The notes: generated from the sequence alone by a model not told the origin. A stretch of 64,000 nucleotides of DNA from Rhyzopertha dominica (GCA_025024175.1 QCXZ01000001.1:17298001-17362000), one strand, 5' to 3'; positions 38,340-51,929 are shown, counted from the stretch's first letter. Translations and numbers: made by a program.

Positions 38340-39010
38340 GTTGCTTAGCAGGACACACCGGGCCCTGTGTGGTCATTTTGTTTCAGAATGTCAACATCTT
38401 TCTTAATTTTCTTGAGGTTTCGAATAGAAGGGTTGCAGTATTTTTAATTTGTTTAGTCCCGTATTGGAAAAGTGTTGAGGCACAGTTAACAGTACATAAC
38501 TTCCTAATGCCAAATTCTGAAAATTCATATTTAGAAATACCTCGGTAACTATCAAACGTTACACTATCTTCCTGCATTTTATTGAGCACCACCATTTTAA
38601 TGCGTTTGTAATGTGTTTCAGTTGCTTTTAATATACCATCACAATCATTCTTTTTCATTTGTCTGCGAGGTTGTAGCCCTTGACAGCAAATTGTCATTAT
38701 ACACACGTGCGACTTTGCCTGGACCTAATTGGGTTAGAAGCTGGAAACAGAAAAATATTTGTAATGTTTTAGTGCCTTATTTTAAAGGTTTTCCGCCATA
38801 TTCAAATATTGCTTGATTTGTCACCGCTGCGAGTGACGCATTCCGCTATTGCGCTGATGCGCTTGATGCCCTGTTTGCGTTTGTCTAGTTTAGTCGCTGT
38901 TGAACACGCGTAATCTTTGTTTACATTTTGGTTTTGAGAACGCGAGAACTAGCTTGCTAGGATCCCAAAATGCGCGTGGCAACATCACACAGTTAAACCG
39001 AAATAAGCAC
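38340..39010. other. Unassigned intronic sequence, possibly transposon-derived
   Basis: A 107-codon minus-strand open frame (38383-38706) contains a basic, Cys-poor sequence that I cannot place. The region next to it (38820-39000) is less AT-rich, with several GCGC-type blocks. Its position beside a mariner remnant suggests transposon debris, but no diagnostic motif supports that. Confidence 0.2.
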
Positions 39011-40259
39011 GCCAGAGAACTGTGACGTCGCAGATTCAAACTTTATAAATTATTATTTCTTAAGCATTAACTAAGCGCTTTACTAAAAATAAAAATCAGG
39101 GACTTATTATCTTTTCATGCAGATTCCTATTCTACAATAAAAAAAATAATGGCTACAGGCCCAATAAAGCTATCGATCAAACGAATTGCGAAGCATGACG
39201 ATTTTATTACCATCTCCTCTATTGGTCTTCATAGTTGACATATATTTTAATATTCTAGACGTTTTCGATTTTGCGCGACGTTGTCCGAATAATTAACTGC
39301 ATTTGGTGAATGGAAACATCCCAGACTGCCCTCCGAATTATTTAAGTATAACTTTGATTGCACCTGACAAAAATTAAGGTCTTTGCGTTAGAATTTGACA
39401 CTCTCATATCAATATGTTTTTTGAACTATTTAGAGTAGATAGTGGTTATGCATTCCCAAAAGTATTATCCATAAATATTTTATTCATTATTTTCAATCAA
39501 AAATTAAAAATATTAATTCGTTCTTGTACCAGGTACTAATTATTACTATTGCAGTGTATAGGTACGTCACACCTTTAAATAGCCATAGGACATACATGTT
39601 TCAGAAAACTAATTCATTGTTCTCACACGGGGGTTGTACAATTTTGTTTCATTCCACAATAAAATGCCACAATGCTGCCACCCTACAAGCTCAGGTAACA
39701 TCTCTTTTCTTGCATCCGAAAATTAACCGAAATCCTCTATTTACCGTCAAAGTACACAAACGCCCAGGTGGTTTCCTTATTATGAGGTAGCAAAAAAGCT
39801 GGTAGAAACAGAATTACCAGTAATAAAGGCTAGCACCTCGGACAATGTGGCCACCTGGTCCGTCACATATCGTCCATAGCTAATGGCCTGCCTCGGAACT
39901 GATCACCGACGAATGACTTCGCACATCGTCCGAATAAAAACTGGTGTACTATTTCTCACACTTCGTTAGACACAGCAAACAGGAATTCGAGCCGTGTAAG
40001 TAGGGACCGTCAAATGGCCAGTCGAATAATTTGGATTTGCAAAAAGATATCGATAGGGATGTTAATTAAGCTGAATATACATGCATAGACCGCGAATTCT
40101 TAAAAGTTGAGAATTAATGTACAAATGTACTAGAATTATTCAGTAAATATCGAGGCAGATTGTTGTAGCTCAAAAACAGTTTATATAACCATTGGAATAT
40201 TTTCGGTACGTCAAATTTTTCAAGAATGTTTTGTAAACATAACCTCCAAAAGCTTTACT

Positions 40260-41180
40260 TGACGATGGTGAGCATTGCGCTGCAGGTTAGCAACGGGCAG
40301 TGATTAGATTTTTAGTCGCAGAAGGTGTCAAAAGTAGTGAAATTCAATGAAGAATTTTAAAAGTGTGCGGAAATAATTGTTTCGACCGTTCGAATGTTCA
40401 TAAATGTGTAGAACACTTTGAAAACGACCGCGTAAGCCTGCCAAGCTTGTTAGTATTACTGTTGACGTGATAGTTAAAGATGTGAACGCGAGTAGTGTAA
40501 CTGTGCATATAGGCATAGCGTTCTTACGAATAATCTGCAGTAGAATAAATAAATACCTCTGCGATTTGGGTACCAAGACGACCTAAAGACACCCACAAAG
40601 AAACCGGGCTTCAAATTTGCCAACAGCCGGAAAAATGTTTAATTGAAAAAGAGGCATTTTTGGAAGTAATGTTACATAAGATGATCCATTTTGAGCTGGA
40701 GTCTAAGCAGCAAAGTCTTCAGTAAAGTAGTGCTGACAGTATTCTGGGATTCCCAAGGGCCTTTTTTTATTAAGACTGTCTTAAAGCCAACGAACTACCA
40801 GCAGCCAGTATTACAGTGATATGCTCGAAAACAATAAGGCCAAACGTTTGCACCAGACGTCGTGGCCTTTTGACCGAAGGTGTAATTATGCTTCATGACA
40901 ACGCGCGTTCAGTTAACTCAAGATACACTTCAAAAACTGGGGTCCTACCACCACCTCTTTACAGTTCCTACCTTGCCCTATTAGACTTCCATTTGTTTGG
41001 ACCACTTCAAAAGACTGCGTGAAAAACATTTTAAATCAGATCCAAGATGTTAAAGATCAGGTGCAAAAATGGCTTCCAGGTCAGCCCAAAGTATTTTATG
41101 CCAGAGGCGTACAAAAATGAGAAGAACGATAAAATTTGCTGAAGACGATGTTAATAAGTAACTGTTCAAAAACTTTTTGT
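40260..41180 (+). pseudogene. Mariner-family transposase pseudogene C
   Basis: On the plus strand, decayed mariner transposase pieces run in order. They are KVVKFNEEF with VSTVRMFINV (N-terminal), ETGLQICQQPEKC (from ERLxICQxLL), then HFELESKQQSLQ (from HHYxPESKxQSxxW). Next is VVLTVFWDSQGPFFI (from KVMATVFWDSQGVLLV), GVIMLHDNARSVNS (from LLHDNARPHxA) and YSSYLALLDFHLFGPLQK (from YSPDLAPSDYHLFGPLK). The last piece is VQKWLPGQPKVFYARGVQK near the C-terminus. HDNA keeps the second catalytic Asp, but DLAPSD has lost its first Asp, and stops and frameshifts are frequent. It is in the same sense as the Sox gene and distinct from copies A and B. No terminal inverted repeats were confirmed. Confidence 0.85.
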
Positions 41181-41279
41181 TCGCTGGGCGCTAAAGGCGG
41201 TGTACACAAGAAGTACAAAATAAACGGGCGCCGCGCAATATAGATAACCAACGCACACAAACACGTCCAAAATTGCAAA

Positions 41280-44200
41280 AAACAATATTCTCCAAAATCA
41301 GTTCAATGAGTTAAACAAATAATTACAGGCCTTATAAATAATTTTACGCAGTATCATACAATAAATTAATATGACTATGTAATATAATTCATAATATGAA
41401 AAATTTCAATTAAAGTGGCTAAAAAGTTACGGAACAACGGAAATATGTGTTTAAATATTAATGTTTACTCTCGAAACGGTGTGGGATTGGCCAAACTCGA
41501 ACCGAACGCTTCGCAACAGATACGAAAATTCACTCAAATTAAGGAACCAAGGCAAAAAAAACCGCTCGTTTCCGCTTAACTTTACAAAATCATAAAAATC
41601 AGACTGTATATTTAATCTGGCTGAAATTTTGATCTACTAACAAAATCCCGAAGTGCAATAATATACTAAATTTTGAGTACAACCTTATTTTGATATGAGA
41701 TAATGACTCCGGATGTCTGTTTAAGAAGTAACGTGGCAACGTGGCTAGCAACTGATACCGGATGGCTGTTTCTGGAATTTTCGACGCAATTTTTCACCGG
41801 AGCACGTTCTTAAGACCCACGGCGAAGTACCGCTATCCGTGTCGTTGTAAGCTACATCCACCTTAGACTTAAGGCTCTGAATTTTTTGTTATTAGCTGAC
41901 ATCTTTGCAAAAAAATAGCTATATGAAAAAAAAACGTCAATTCCTACCGTATCCTGCAGCTAATGCAAGAGGATCATGACAAATACTTGAAGCTGCTAAT
42001 GTTAGAGAGCAGAATACGTATCATTAGATATGAAACAGTATGCTATTTGATATTAATTCGTGCAAACACCTTTAAAAGAATAATCATTTCTACAAGCCAA
42101 GACATGATGTCAAGCAAACTGCAGGACTGCTAAGGAATATTGACAAAATAGAAGAGGAAAGTCTGAAAAGGCATTTGCAGCTTTCTGTAGAATTTGGAGA
42201 TAATATTACAGTTTCAAAATAAGCTGTTAGAGAATCTTCGTTGGAATTGAATTTTGGATTTTTTGTCTCTATTTTCTATACCGCGCTGCTCAGAAAATAC
42301 TGGCGAGACTTTCTTTAGACAATTTTTCTTTCATTTTTTTAATGGACTTAAGTGGATTTTTGTAATCGGCAGCTAACACAGACTGTTCTACATTAAAGTC
42401 ATTTGGGTAGTATTTGCCTGAATAATATTACTAATTGAATACTACACTGATTGATATGCAAAATAAGAAAACTCAATAATAATTCTTCTACAGAAATAAA
42501 CCTTGTTGTACAATTTTATTGGACTAAAGCAAGTAAATCATTAAAGAGTATCTGGCAGTGAAAATCTAAAAAATAATGTATGCTCTCATTAACGCGTCTG
42601 GTCATCGACTCAATGAAATGATAGGATGTCTAGTGAAGTATCTTATTGCAAGCTACTTCTACAGTATCATGAAGTGTCGTTAAAGTATGTCCGATGGGTA
42701 AATCATCGGCAGATGTGGTCGTGTATTTTCTTATTGAAAATAGTAGACTGGGAGGGTCCTAAGGTAGCCTAAAACGCCTGGTTCCTTGACATACCCCTAG
42801 CTGGTCATGTTGCCTCTGACCATAAAAATGAGCATCATACGTACCTACACAGAATTTAATCTAGTTTCGTTGATTCATTCAAAGATAACAAACTATGTCA
42901 TTACTGGTACATCTGTGCTAACCCTCTGCACCATTACGCTGGTGCTCAATAGTGTGAATCAGATAAGGAATGTTTGAAAACATGCTAAAATTTCCATGTA
43001 CCGTAAACCGCTGGTTTGCAAGCGTCCTCAGGAGTGAAGTGGTCCATTAGAACGATACTGGCGTTCTGAAGTACATCTCACTCTTCGTATTCAGTTTTCC
43101 TCGAATCACACCCTACAACAATAACTCACTTCCTTATTTAGGCTTCTGTCCATACTAGTAGTAGTTTAGGTAAAGATTCTTCCTTTACCGACACAATAAA
43201 AAACGTTTGCAAAAATTAGCACTAAGGTTCTGCATCAGTAGAAGAAACACTGAAATCGACTGGACAATAGGTACGGCAATGGATCATTGGTTGCTTATTT
43301 AACCAACACAACACAATATTCATTGAATTTTAACCACCGCCATACAAATTTGGCATTGCTTATCTAAGAAACATAAGTATACTTCCACGTTAGTTGTTGC
43401 ACACGGAGCCATCCCTCGCAAATGAAAGGAAAACAGTCGAAGGGCCCGCGCAGAAGGAGATAACTTGATTCAACAGCAAAAATGCACAATCCACGTCAAA
43501 TCACAATATGTAAATAACCAGTGGAACAATTTATTCGTGCGTTGTTATGGAAATGAGTCGCATCAAGCGAGGGAGTCAGCTCGCGGCAAGAGTTGATCTG
43601 GAGGGAGCTTGTCACCGAGACCCCGACAAAGATTATTAAATCAGGATTAGCGCAGTGTCCTCTGACTGGTTCCATGTCTGGCTGGTTATTTTTTACGAGA
43701 AAAACAAGCATTGATTTGTTGGCTTTCTTGTAGTTACAGGAATGCCAATGCCCAGACTATGAATACGAATTAATAGCGTCCAGATGTAGGGTATTCGATT
43801 ATAAAATGCCGGGTTTATGCGTTCAAGTCCTGTTTGTGGATAATAAAAGCAATGAATATTAGGGTTTATACCTTTTGGATGACTTCTTAGGTAGCTAGCA
43901 CCTTTACAATATGTAAATAAGACGAAATAACTGGAGCCAAAATTAATTACGACGTTCACGGGAAATGCAACACCTTTACCAACATTAACTGCATAAATAA
44001 CCACTATTTTACGTGAGCTCCCGGAAGATGCGATTCTGCGACGTGACCGGTGTATCTTTCGCCTTTAATTAATCCTAAGTTGTACATTTTACAAAAGCAG
44101 CTTGCTTCCTTGATGTTTATCAAAATCTACTATTTGTTAGGTCATACATAAATGGATATTAAATTTCAAGTTAGGATTATTAAATTGACTAGGTATCACA

Positions 44201-44876
44201 CGAATGCAATCCCTGAAAATTACTCATTTTTGAAATAGCAAAAGCATTAGAGGTTCTAAACTTGATCAAAATAGCTTTTCATTCCTTGCTGTGCAGCAGA
44301 AGAAGAAAATATTGTCTGGCAAAGTATAATCCCTTTTTACTTAATTTTGAAGTGTTTTAAGAATGAATTATTTTACAAATGCTGAACTAGCGCAAATAGC
44401 ATGCTAAAGTAACATTTTAGCGTCATATTTTCACCCTGGATATACAACTGCAAGTACTGGTCAGCTTTTAAGTGAAATAAGACGGTTCAAGAGTCAGCTG
44501 AGTTATTAGAAAAATGGGCTTTGATAATAAAGTACCTATAGTGCAACAATTAGAATGCGTGTCTATGCTATGATGTCTTCACCACAACTAAACGCAGATG
44601 GAACTCTTTGTTTTCAGTAAAACAGGTTACTTCCACTAGGGAAACAGTTCCCTGTGTGGCTTTCTCTCTCAATATTTAGCTGATTAATTTTGACTAGTGA
44701 GAACATGAATTTTGAACTACTGTCCATGCAATTAATATCAATATAATTAATAATAAAGATGACATGAAAGCAACTACATTGGGTATTATTATTTTTTTTT
44801 GAAAATTACGTGCAATACTAAAAAACCAAAAAAATATTTGTAGGTAGAAAATTTCAGGTCTGAAATTCGAATCTTA
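41280..44876. other. Intronic sequence with no firmly recognised feature
   Basis: AT-rich, with a 103-codon minus-strand open frame (43693-44004) lacking any known motif. A complex block at about 44020-44100 may be non-repetitive host sequence. I found no exon or RNA gene. Confidence 0.35.
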
Positions 44877-45825
44877 GGAGTCACCGCCAAAACGTTCTAT
44901 CCAAGATTATTCAACTTGTGACGTCAAGTGTCATGTATACATTACCGAGGAGCGTGCTGTTTAATGGTGTAGTATCATTCTTGTATTGAAAAAACTTTTG
45001 TGTGGTGTTTATTGAAAGGACGGTGTAAGAAGTCGCACCAAAAAGTGATTTGTGTAGTTTTGCAAGTATCTATTATGTATGGAAAACAAAACAAGTGTTG
45101 TTTTGTACATGATTATAAAAGTACTTCAGTCAGTACAGCTAACAAAATTTTTTAACCGTTCCCGCGATTTTTCAACGTATGAAAAAGTTGTTTAAAACCC
45201 CTACACATGATATGCCGAAATCGCAATGTTTGTTTTTCTGTTATGAAGATCATCTTAATTCTTACTGTAAGTTTTATTATTCTTTTTGGGGTTACAAGTG
45301 TTTACCATTCAGTTTCTATTTTGTTATAGCTTGAAGAGGATATGAAAATTTATATGCGCTTTAAGTTGATAGAGGGAAATGTTACCATAAACAACGACTT
45401 TGTTCCCCATATATTCAACTGTTAGCCAGACCGGAAACGAGCCGCAAGGGCCCCGAAAATAAATGGCAATTTATATATAGTATGTTTCAAACAACCCACT
45501 GTGATCAAATTATCAATACTACGTTAATTTGATAAAAATTTTGCTGTTGCATTTGCTTTTACGTTCCTCATCTCCGCCGCATTGATCGCTCATCGCTTAT
45601 ACAAATTCCATAACAATGAACATGCCTTCAGAAGTCATAACTCCTAAGTATTTCACTTTTTATTGACGTATTTTAATTCGCTTTTCACAAAATGAACGCA
45701 AACAACAAACTCATAAATTGACGATCTTAGGTCGACGCGTGACGCGCGCTGACCCCAGATGTAAACAAGCGGCTATTTACAAGACACCTGACGTCACGGG
45801 CAATATGATCGCGTTTTGGCGGTCC
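44877..45825 (+). mobile_element. P-like (THAP) non-autonomous element, third copy type
   Basis: The ends form an imperfect inverted repeat of about 60 bp. GGAGTCACCGCCAAAACG and GTGACGTCAAGTGTCATGTA on the left match the complement of the right end (GACGTCAC...GCGTTTTGGCGGTCC). About 200 bp inside the left end, from 45075, a frame begins MYGKQNKCCFVHDYKST, like a THAP zinc finger. Later frame-shifted pieces include SRDFSTYEKV and QCLFFCYEDHLNSY, resembling the CSxDHF end of a THAP domain. One of the first Cys ligands is replaced. No transposase catalytic region follows. Its ends differ from those of the copies at 24075 and 31975, so it is a separate family. Confidence 0.5.
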
Positions 45826-47739
45826 CTTTAAACAATCACATTTTTAATATTAAAAATACACCTTACGATCCATTTTTTTGAATTTATAAGCTGTCACAGC
45901 TGTTTTGTGGATTAGATGCTACCTATTAATATGCAATTTAATAAAATATAAATACATGGCATATACCCAATTGTTCATATAAAATAAGTTTCTTCTGAAC
46001 AGGATGGAATTACCGATTCACTGCATTGCTAATGATGACATTTATCACAAATTTGAAAATGCATATGGGCAATGGATTACTTTGTTAATTTGTAGGTTGT
46101 AATTATTAGTAAGTATAAGATATTTACCGCTTACACGATAATTTTGGACTTTTTACGAAAATATAATTCAGCAGTAGCTTGGAGATGTTTTGCTGCACGT
46201 TCGAAAATGTAGTGTTAAAAGTTGGGGGTAACACCAGCAAGTTTCGAACTCAATGATTAAATCATTTAAATTGGAAATTTCCAAATCATGGAATCGTGAA
46301 CAAGCGCCTTTGTAAGTTCGCTAGATATGACACCATACGATTTTTATTGTCATATTCAGCCGTGAAGGTTTAAGAATTAGAGCACAGGGACTGTTAACGG
46401 CGGCACTAATATCGAAAGTTTTTGGAATTAAAATTAGGTATTACTTACAACCAATAAAAGGAAACATTAGTTTCATGTAGATTTTAAAATCATAGAGAAG
46501 CATTTTTAAGCATTTTTTGTTATGAGAATTATATAATGTTGAACAAACGTTATACAATCCTATATGAAGCGTATCGATTGTAGAAAACTACATTATAACT
46601 ATAAGTTAGCTATTGTTTCCGAAACGAAAACTTAATGGAAGATATTTTAATGGTAAAATTACTAATTATTATATCGATTAGTTTCTATTAAGAAAAAGAA
46701 TACAATCGTCCAAAAACAAAAAAGAATGAATTGTACCTATATTAAATTCATTTCACACTTTTTTCTTTTAATATGTCGCCATTATTATAAACGAATGATT
46801 TATGAAAGCATTAGTATGTTTGGGGACGCTAACTCTTCAAGCCGACAATTTTCCCCCACGTAATCCTCACTATCAATGACTTCTTGCGACTTGCACGTGT
46901 TGTGGTACTGTACATATGCATTTAACCCAAAAATATTTAACGTGGATTTATTAAGTGGGGTCTTCTGGTTGCCGTAAAATATTCACAAAAAGTTCCTGCT
47001 GACCGGCCCCAAATACCGCGTCTGGTCACAAAGAACCTGTATAATACGTTATGCCTTTGTGTACGTGGATAGCAGCACCTTGCACTACAAAAAAGTGACA
47101 ATATATCATCCCACACAATACGCTTTAACGATTTAAACAAACGTCTGCGTTACGCGCAATCATTTTATTTCTTGTGCATATTTTATGAAAGGCCCGGGCG
47201 CTTTTGAAACGCCAATCTAAATAGAACGCGCTGTCGCGATTGTCTTATTTGGGGGTGTTCAAATCAATACCGGTTACCACATTTGTTACTTACCTACTAT
47301 TGCACGGGAATCAGTTTGGTACTTTTTTAATCTTCACAACTAAGTTAAATATTAATTTTGTTTAACGTATTTTCGAAAGTTCAATCTGATATTAAAGACA
47401 TCTTGAATTTAATTTAATAAGACCTTATCAAAGTTGAGGTACCAACCACCAGACATATTAGATCTCTTTATTTCAAACTATGAGCAAACATAAGAGGTGG
47501 AACTTTTGGTAATTTCGCACGATTACATCAGCGCTTGCGCGACAAACTACACTCTTCATTTCCTGTTATATACTGTTACATCGCTGGAATTTTCGTAGTT
47601 GAGAATAATAGTGATTTAAAATACGTTAAATTTAAGTTTCCAGAATTATGGAACGCCGTTTTAGCATTTATTAACAAATCTTTTCACGTAACATTAAAAA
47701 AAGACAAACAATTTTAAACATTCATTTTAAATGGTTCCT

Positions 47740-48720
47740 GAATTTATATGAAACAATTTTTATGTTTGTTGTGCAAACTAAAGCGAATAAAAATGTTTGA
47801 TGAATTATTTTGTTGGTTTGATAAAAACGTTGTGCTTACATTACGGAACAAACATATTAAATCCTGGAATTTAAACATTTATATTCCATTAATATTTTAA
47901 TTCAACAAACATATAAATGAAAGGTTTTTAAACTGAAATCGTCGCGTGCACTGCGAATTATTGTTTGTTGAATTAAACAAGGTTTAAATATGACAACCAC
48001 ACAAGGAAATCTAACCTCAAAGCACACCCAAACCAAAGAGAAGGGATCCCAACGTCAAAAATTGCTGTAGTTCCCTCTTTTTTATAGTAATCGGCTAAAT
48101 GCCAAGTTTACATATAACGGTTTTTAGTTCACTCAGTGTCCGCAAACCACTGCGACGAATTAAATTTATCAACAAACATTTTAATTCAACAAACATAATA
48201 AGTAGTACACAACAGTGGGCTTCTTAGTTTAGGATACTCGCAATTATTTGTTTGTGGAATTAAAATGTTACTTGTAAGAAATTGTTCGTTTTTCATAATT
48301 TAAATTCGAAGTACTTTTACGATTGTTTGAAAATTTAAGTCCACAACCTTTATTTACCCAAGAAAGTTATTCAACAAACTTTTTTATTATGTTCGAATAT
48401 AACAAATATTTAAATTGCTTCAGAGAAATTCAAGGTGAATTTAAATTAAAATCATTTAATTGTTTGCGTTTTAAAATGGTACACAACAAGAAACTATAGA
48501 TCATGTATAAAACTGATTTTTATAATCTTTCATATAAATTCGACTACTATTTAATATTTGGGTTGTTTATTATGTTACAATTCTTGTTTGTTGTGGACAT
48601 GAAGCTTAATAAAAATGTGTATTGATTTAATTTGTTAGTTGGATATGGACGTTGCGCTTAAATTCCCAAATATATTAAAACTGCGAAATTAAATTTTAGT
48701 CAACGACTAATGTTTCATAA
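47740..48720. repeat. Local repeat field with inverted AATTCAACAAACA motifs
   Basis: Two hairpin-like units occur. In the first, AATTCAACAAACAT (47899-47912) faces TTGTTTGTTGAATTAAA (47961-47977). In the second, the same forward motif (48183-48196) faces ATTTGTTTGTGGAATTAAAA (about 48245-48264). In addition, 47755-47890 and 48580-48695 are related direct copies (TGTTTGTTGTG, AATAAAAATGT, TTGCGCTTA/TTGTGCTTA, ATATTAAA landmarks). There is no open reading frame. It looks like an internally duplicated element or a nested cluster of one short repeat. Confidence 0.55.
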
Positions 48721-49009
48721 GTAATATACCCACATATCACAAATGTAGCTAAAGGGTATAGCGAGAATTTTCCACGAACACAGTCTTACTATTAATGGCG
48801 CAAGGTTTCATAACTTACAGTTGCCACAATTTTTATGCCTTGCAGGAATCAATAAAATCGGTTCAACAAACTTACTAGTACTTTTTAGGACGCTGCTTTG
48901 TATATTTTAGCTGAAAACCCAAACAGTTTGACAAATATATAACTTAGTGTCATTTTACCGTGAGAACTGTTTGTAACGAGCATTGAATATTTAGCTATAA
49001 AATAAAGTG

Positions 49010-51440
49010 AAGCCGTAGGTCGTAGGGTAGGTACTTGAAGCAAGTAGTGAAGGTATTATAATTGTTCAAGCGATTAGCAGGTCTTTACAGTAAATTAAAA
49101 ATGTATCAACATTCTCCTTTCTTGATGCTGTAAAAAGCAGATTTCCTTGATCACGTAACATTAGTACTAAAAAACTAATTTAAAATGTTGTAACTCCATT
49201 TTTAAGGCTACGAACTATTATTATGTTGTAGAAATAGCAGATGTTTAAATACCACCACTTTCTAGACCTTTTAGATTCCTTAAACATCACAATCTTTGAG
49301 TAAGCTATGCCGAATGAGCCGCATTGTCATAGTTACATCGTTCCTTACTTCAAGGATATACTTATGAGCACCATGTTATTGCGAATTTCTTCCGAATACG
49401 GTTGGAGGAACAACCATTGAACATTATTATTTATAGCAATCTATATACAACACCAACTAACAACAAAACTCTAATTTCTGTCACGTTTTGCACTACTAAT
49501 TCAGTGATTTATATACCAAGCAGAGAAAGTAAATATAAAACCAATTCCAGGCGAATAATAAATAAAGGCACAATGAAACAAAACAGCCCTGAGATGAAAG
49601 CATCAGACGATGTTCTTTTTTGTTCGTTTTAACTTGCATTATGAGTTTGATGATTACCAGGTTCTTCGCGCAATCATTATGCAAGTTGGTAAACAACTTA
49701 TTCCTCAAAACTGCAGTTGAAGCGTAAGAAATTATCTCAGGGACATAAAAGTTGAAACTACATCACGTGGCAGCGTTTCTTCTACAACCCTAAGCTCATG
49801 AAATCATTTCATAATCTTCATACTTCATACTCATCGTTTGTAGAGCAACAAATATTAAAAGATGTGCAATAATTTTAATTGTAACCTGTTATACTTTTAT
49901 ACGATTACTACCTAAAACAATTCGCCTATATATTTCTAAAAGCAAAGAATCTGTTTATTTTTGGCTACCATTAAGACACTAATCTAATTGACACAGAACT
50001 CCAACAATGGCTTCAGAACCACAACCATGCATACAGTATAGTGAGTTTCGAAAGCCTCCAATTGATAGAGCTGAAAGTAATTACTACAGTTAGAACCTGG
50101 CAAGAAAAGGCGTAGTAATTGAGTTTTGAAGCACCTGTTAATCTCGATAATAACGTTTACCGATCGCTAGTTATGATTTCAGTCAGGTAAAAAGCTATGT
50201 CGGGTAGATACTTTTCTTGGTTTAACGAAGCGCAGGATTGCTACACATCTGTTGCTAGGGATTTAACGCCTGTTATACGGTTTCACGGTGCAGAAAATCA
50301 AATCATACGATGATTTACATTACAACAATTTGATTATCTCTTGAAGGAACCAACGGATATGTGAACGGGAACAAACTTGGTAAATGCGACACATTTTAAT
50401 ATTATATTAGTTATTATTATTATTATATTATATTAGAACTGAAACAAATGCTTATTATTTAGTGGGCGGAAAGTTATAAACTTAAACAGAAAGTGCTTAA
50501 ATCTGCTTATAGTAATTATTTTATAGAGGCTTAAGAATGTTTTTAAACGGATAACTCAATGAATGTTTCAATGTAACCTTGATTTTGTCAACTGTTCAAT
50601 TTGATTTTATATTAATGTTTTAAAACAATTTCCAGAGATGTTCTTTATTATGGTTGCCAATTTTCCGTAAAATAATATAAGCAGTCTAATCAACATTTCA
50701 GCATGATGCTACTCTTCTTTACATAATTTTAATACCTATAAGTTTATTGTGTGCATGTGTACCTATATTTAAAGCAAGTTACATGCGTCAACGTCAACAC
50801 AGGAGACCAGGATTAAGTTATTACTGCGTTTTAATAATTTTATTTTTATTTTGGTACAGGTATGTTGCGGATGCCCTATATCAGTTGCATAACTTCAGTT
50901 TTTGTACACATCTGATACTTACGAATCTAAATTTCTTTGAATGATTGAACTAGCTTGTTGTTAAAGGGCTACCAGGGAACTCATGTTACGGGAAGCTAAG
51001 GATTAGATGGGAAGGTTTGCAAGGTGCATCCTATCAGCGAAGCTTGCCTTAGGTATTTCTGTGTTTGATTACTCGGCTGTATTATCATCCTTCTTCCTCA
51101 GATGAACTATGTTCTATAAAAATTTTGGTCCTCTTTATTTGTTATTTTCTTGGTCGCTTTTTATTTTGCAAGTGACAGCGTATTCAAGTTCTTACAAATT
51201 GCCGCTAGGTGCTGGGCACCCTATGCTAAGTGATGCAATTTCTTGTTTACTGGGTAAACGTTATGTTTTATTTTAATCTGAAATAATAAAACTACAAATA
51301 CGTTCAGTTTATTGTCATAAATATAATATAACACGTACCGTAATATAACATATAAGCAGCTTACGTACTATCACACATTTATTCGTTTTTCTGCTCTGAC
51401 AACGAATTTAGCAAAACTCAAAACTGACTAAATTTCAAAG
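49010..51440. other. Intronic sequence with no recognised feature
   Basis: AT-rich sequence including an ATT-repeat low-complexity patch at about 50395-50435. No exon, transposon motif or RNA gene was recognised. Confidence 0.4.
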
Positions 51441-51443
51441 ACA

Positions 51444-51600
51444 GGCCCGGTTGTACAAAAGCGGATCACAGTTAATGCGAGTTTAATCCGCGGTCGTTGC
51501 TATAGCAACACCAATCAGAACACCGGATTCATGACGTTGCTAGGCAACGACCGCGGATTAATCTTAGATTAACTTTGCTCCACGTTTGTGCAACCGGCCC
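51444..51600. mobile_element. Inverted-repeat MITE, copy 1
   Basis: A 157-bp unit with terminal GGCCCGGTTGTACAAA and its complement TTTGTGCAACCGGCCC. Inside is a second inverted pair built on CCGCGGTCGTTGCTATAGCAAC and GTTGCTAGGCAACGACCGCGG, separated by CACCAATCAGAACACCGGATTCATGAC. (Motifs are overlapped here only to show the pairing.) The G+C-rich, RFX-like GTTGCTA-GCAAC palindromes are striking against AT-rich DNA. No coding capacity. The right side has TTA; the left side is ACA, so no clean target duplication. Confidence 0.75.
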
Positions 51601-51606
51601 TTATTA

Positions 51607-51750
51607 GGGCTGGTTACACAAACCTGGGTTTAACCCGTGGTCGTTGCCTAGCAACCTCATGAATCCGGTGTTCTGTTTGGTGTTGCTATAGCAACGACCG
51701 TGGACTCATGGGATGAAATCAAATTTGATCCAACTTTGCGCAACCGAGCC
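51607..51750. mobile_element. Inverted-repeat MITE, copy 2, TTA-flanked
   Basis: A second 144-bp member of the same family sits six bases after the first, in the opposite orientation. Its inner block CATGAATCCGGTGTTCTG is the complement of the core of copy 1. Terminal repeats are GGGCTGGTTACACAAA and TTGCGCAACCGAGCC. It is flanked by TTA on both sides (51604-51606 and 51751-51753), which fits a three-base target duplication of the PIF/Harbinger type. Confidence 0.75.
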
Positions 51751-51929
51751 TTAAAGGGTAAATGAAATTTGTGAAACAGAAGGTGCTCAATTTAAAAAAT
51801 AGGATAAAACCTATTCCGTGTTGCAGCTGATCAGAGCATATTGAAAGTTTATATAATATTAAATATTTCCATGTTGCGTCCTCCTATCACATGATCATTA
51901 TTTGCGCATCACTCTGATTAAAATGACAG

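Noticed and set aside
38383..38706. 107-codon minus-strand open frame next to a mariner remnant
   Set aside because: No motif of the mariner or any other family is visible in it; the length alone is not enough to call a gene.
43780..43850. tRNA-like GTTCAAGTCC box and possible tRNA-derived SINE
   Set aside because: The T-stem does not pair, no matching A box or acceptor stem is found, so I consider it chance.
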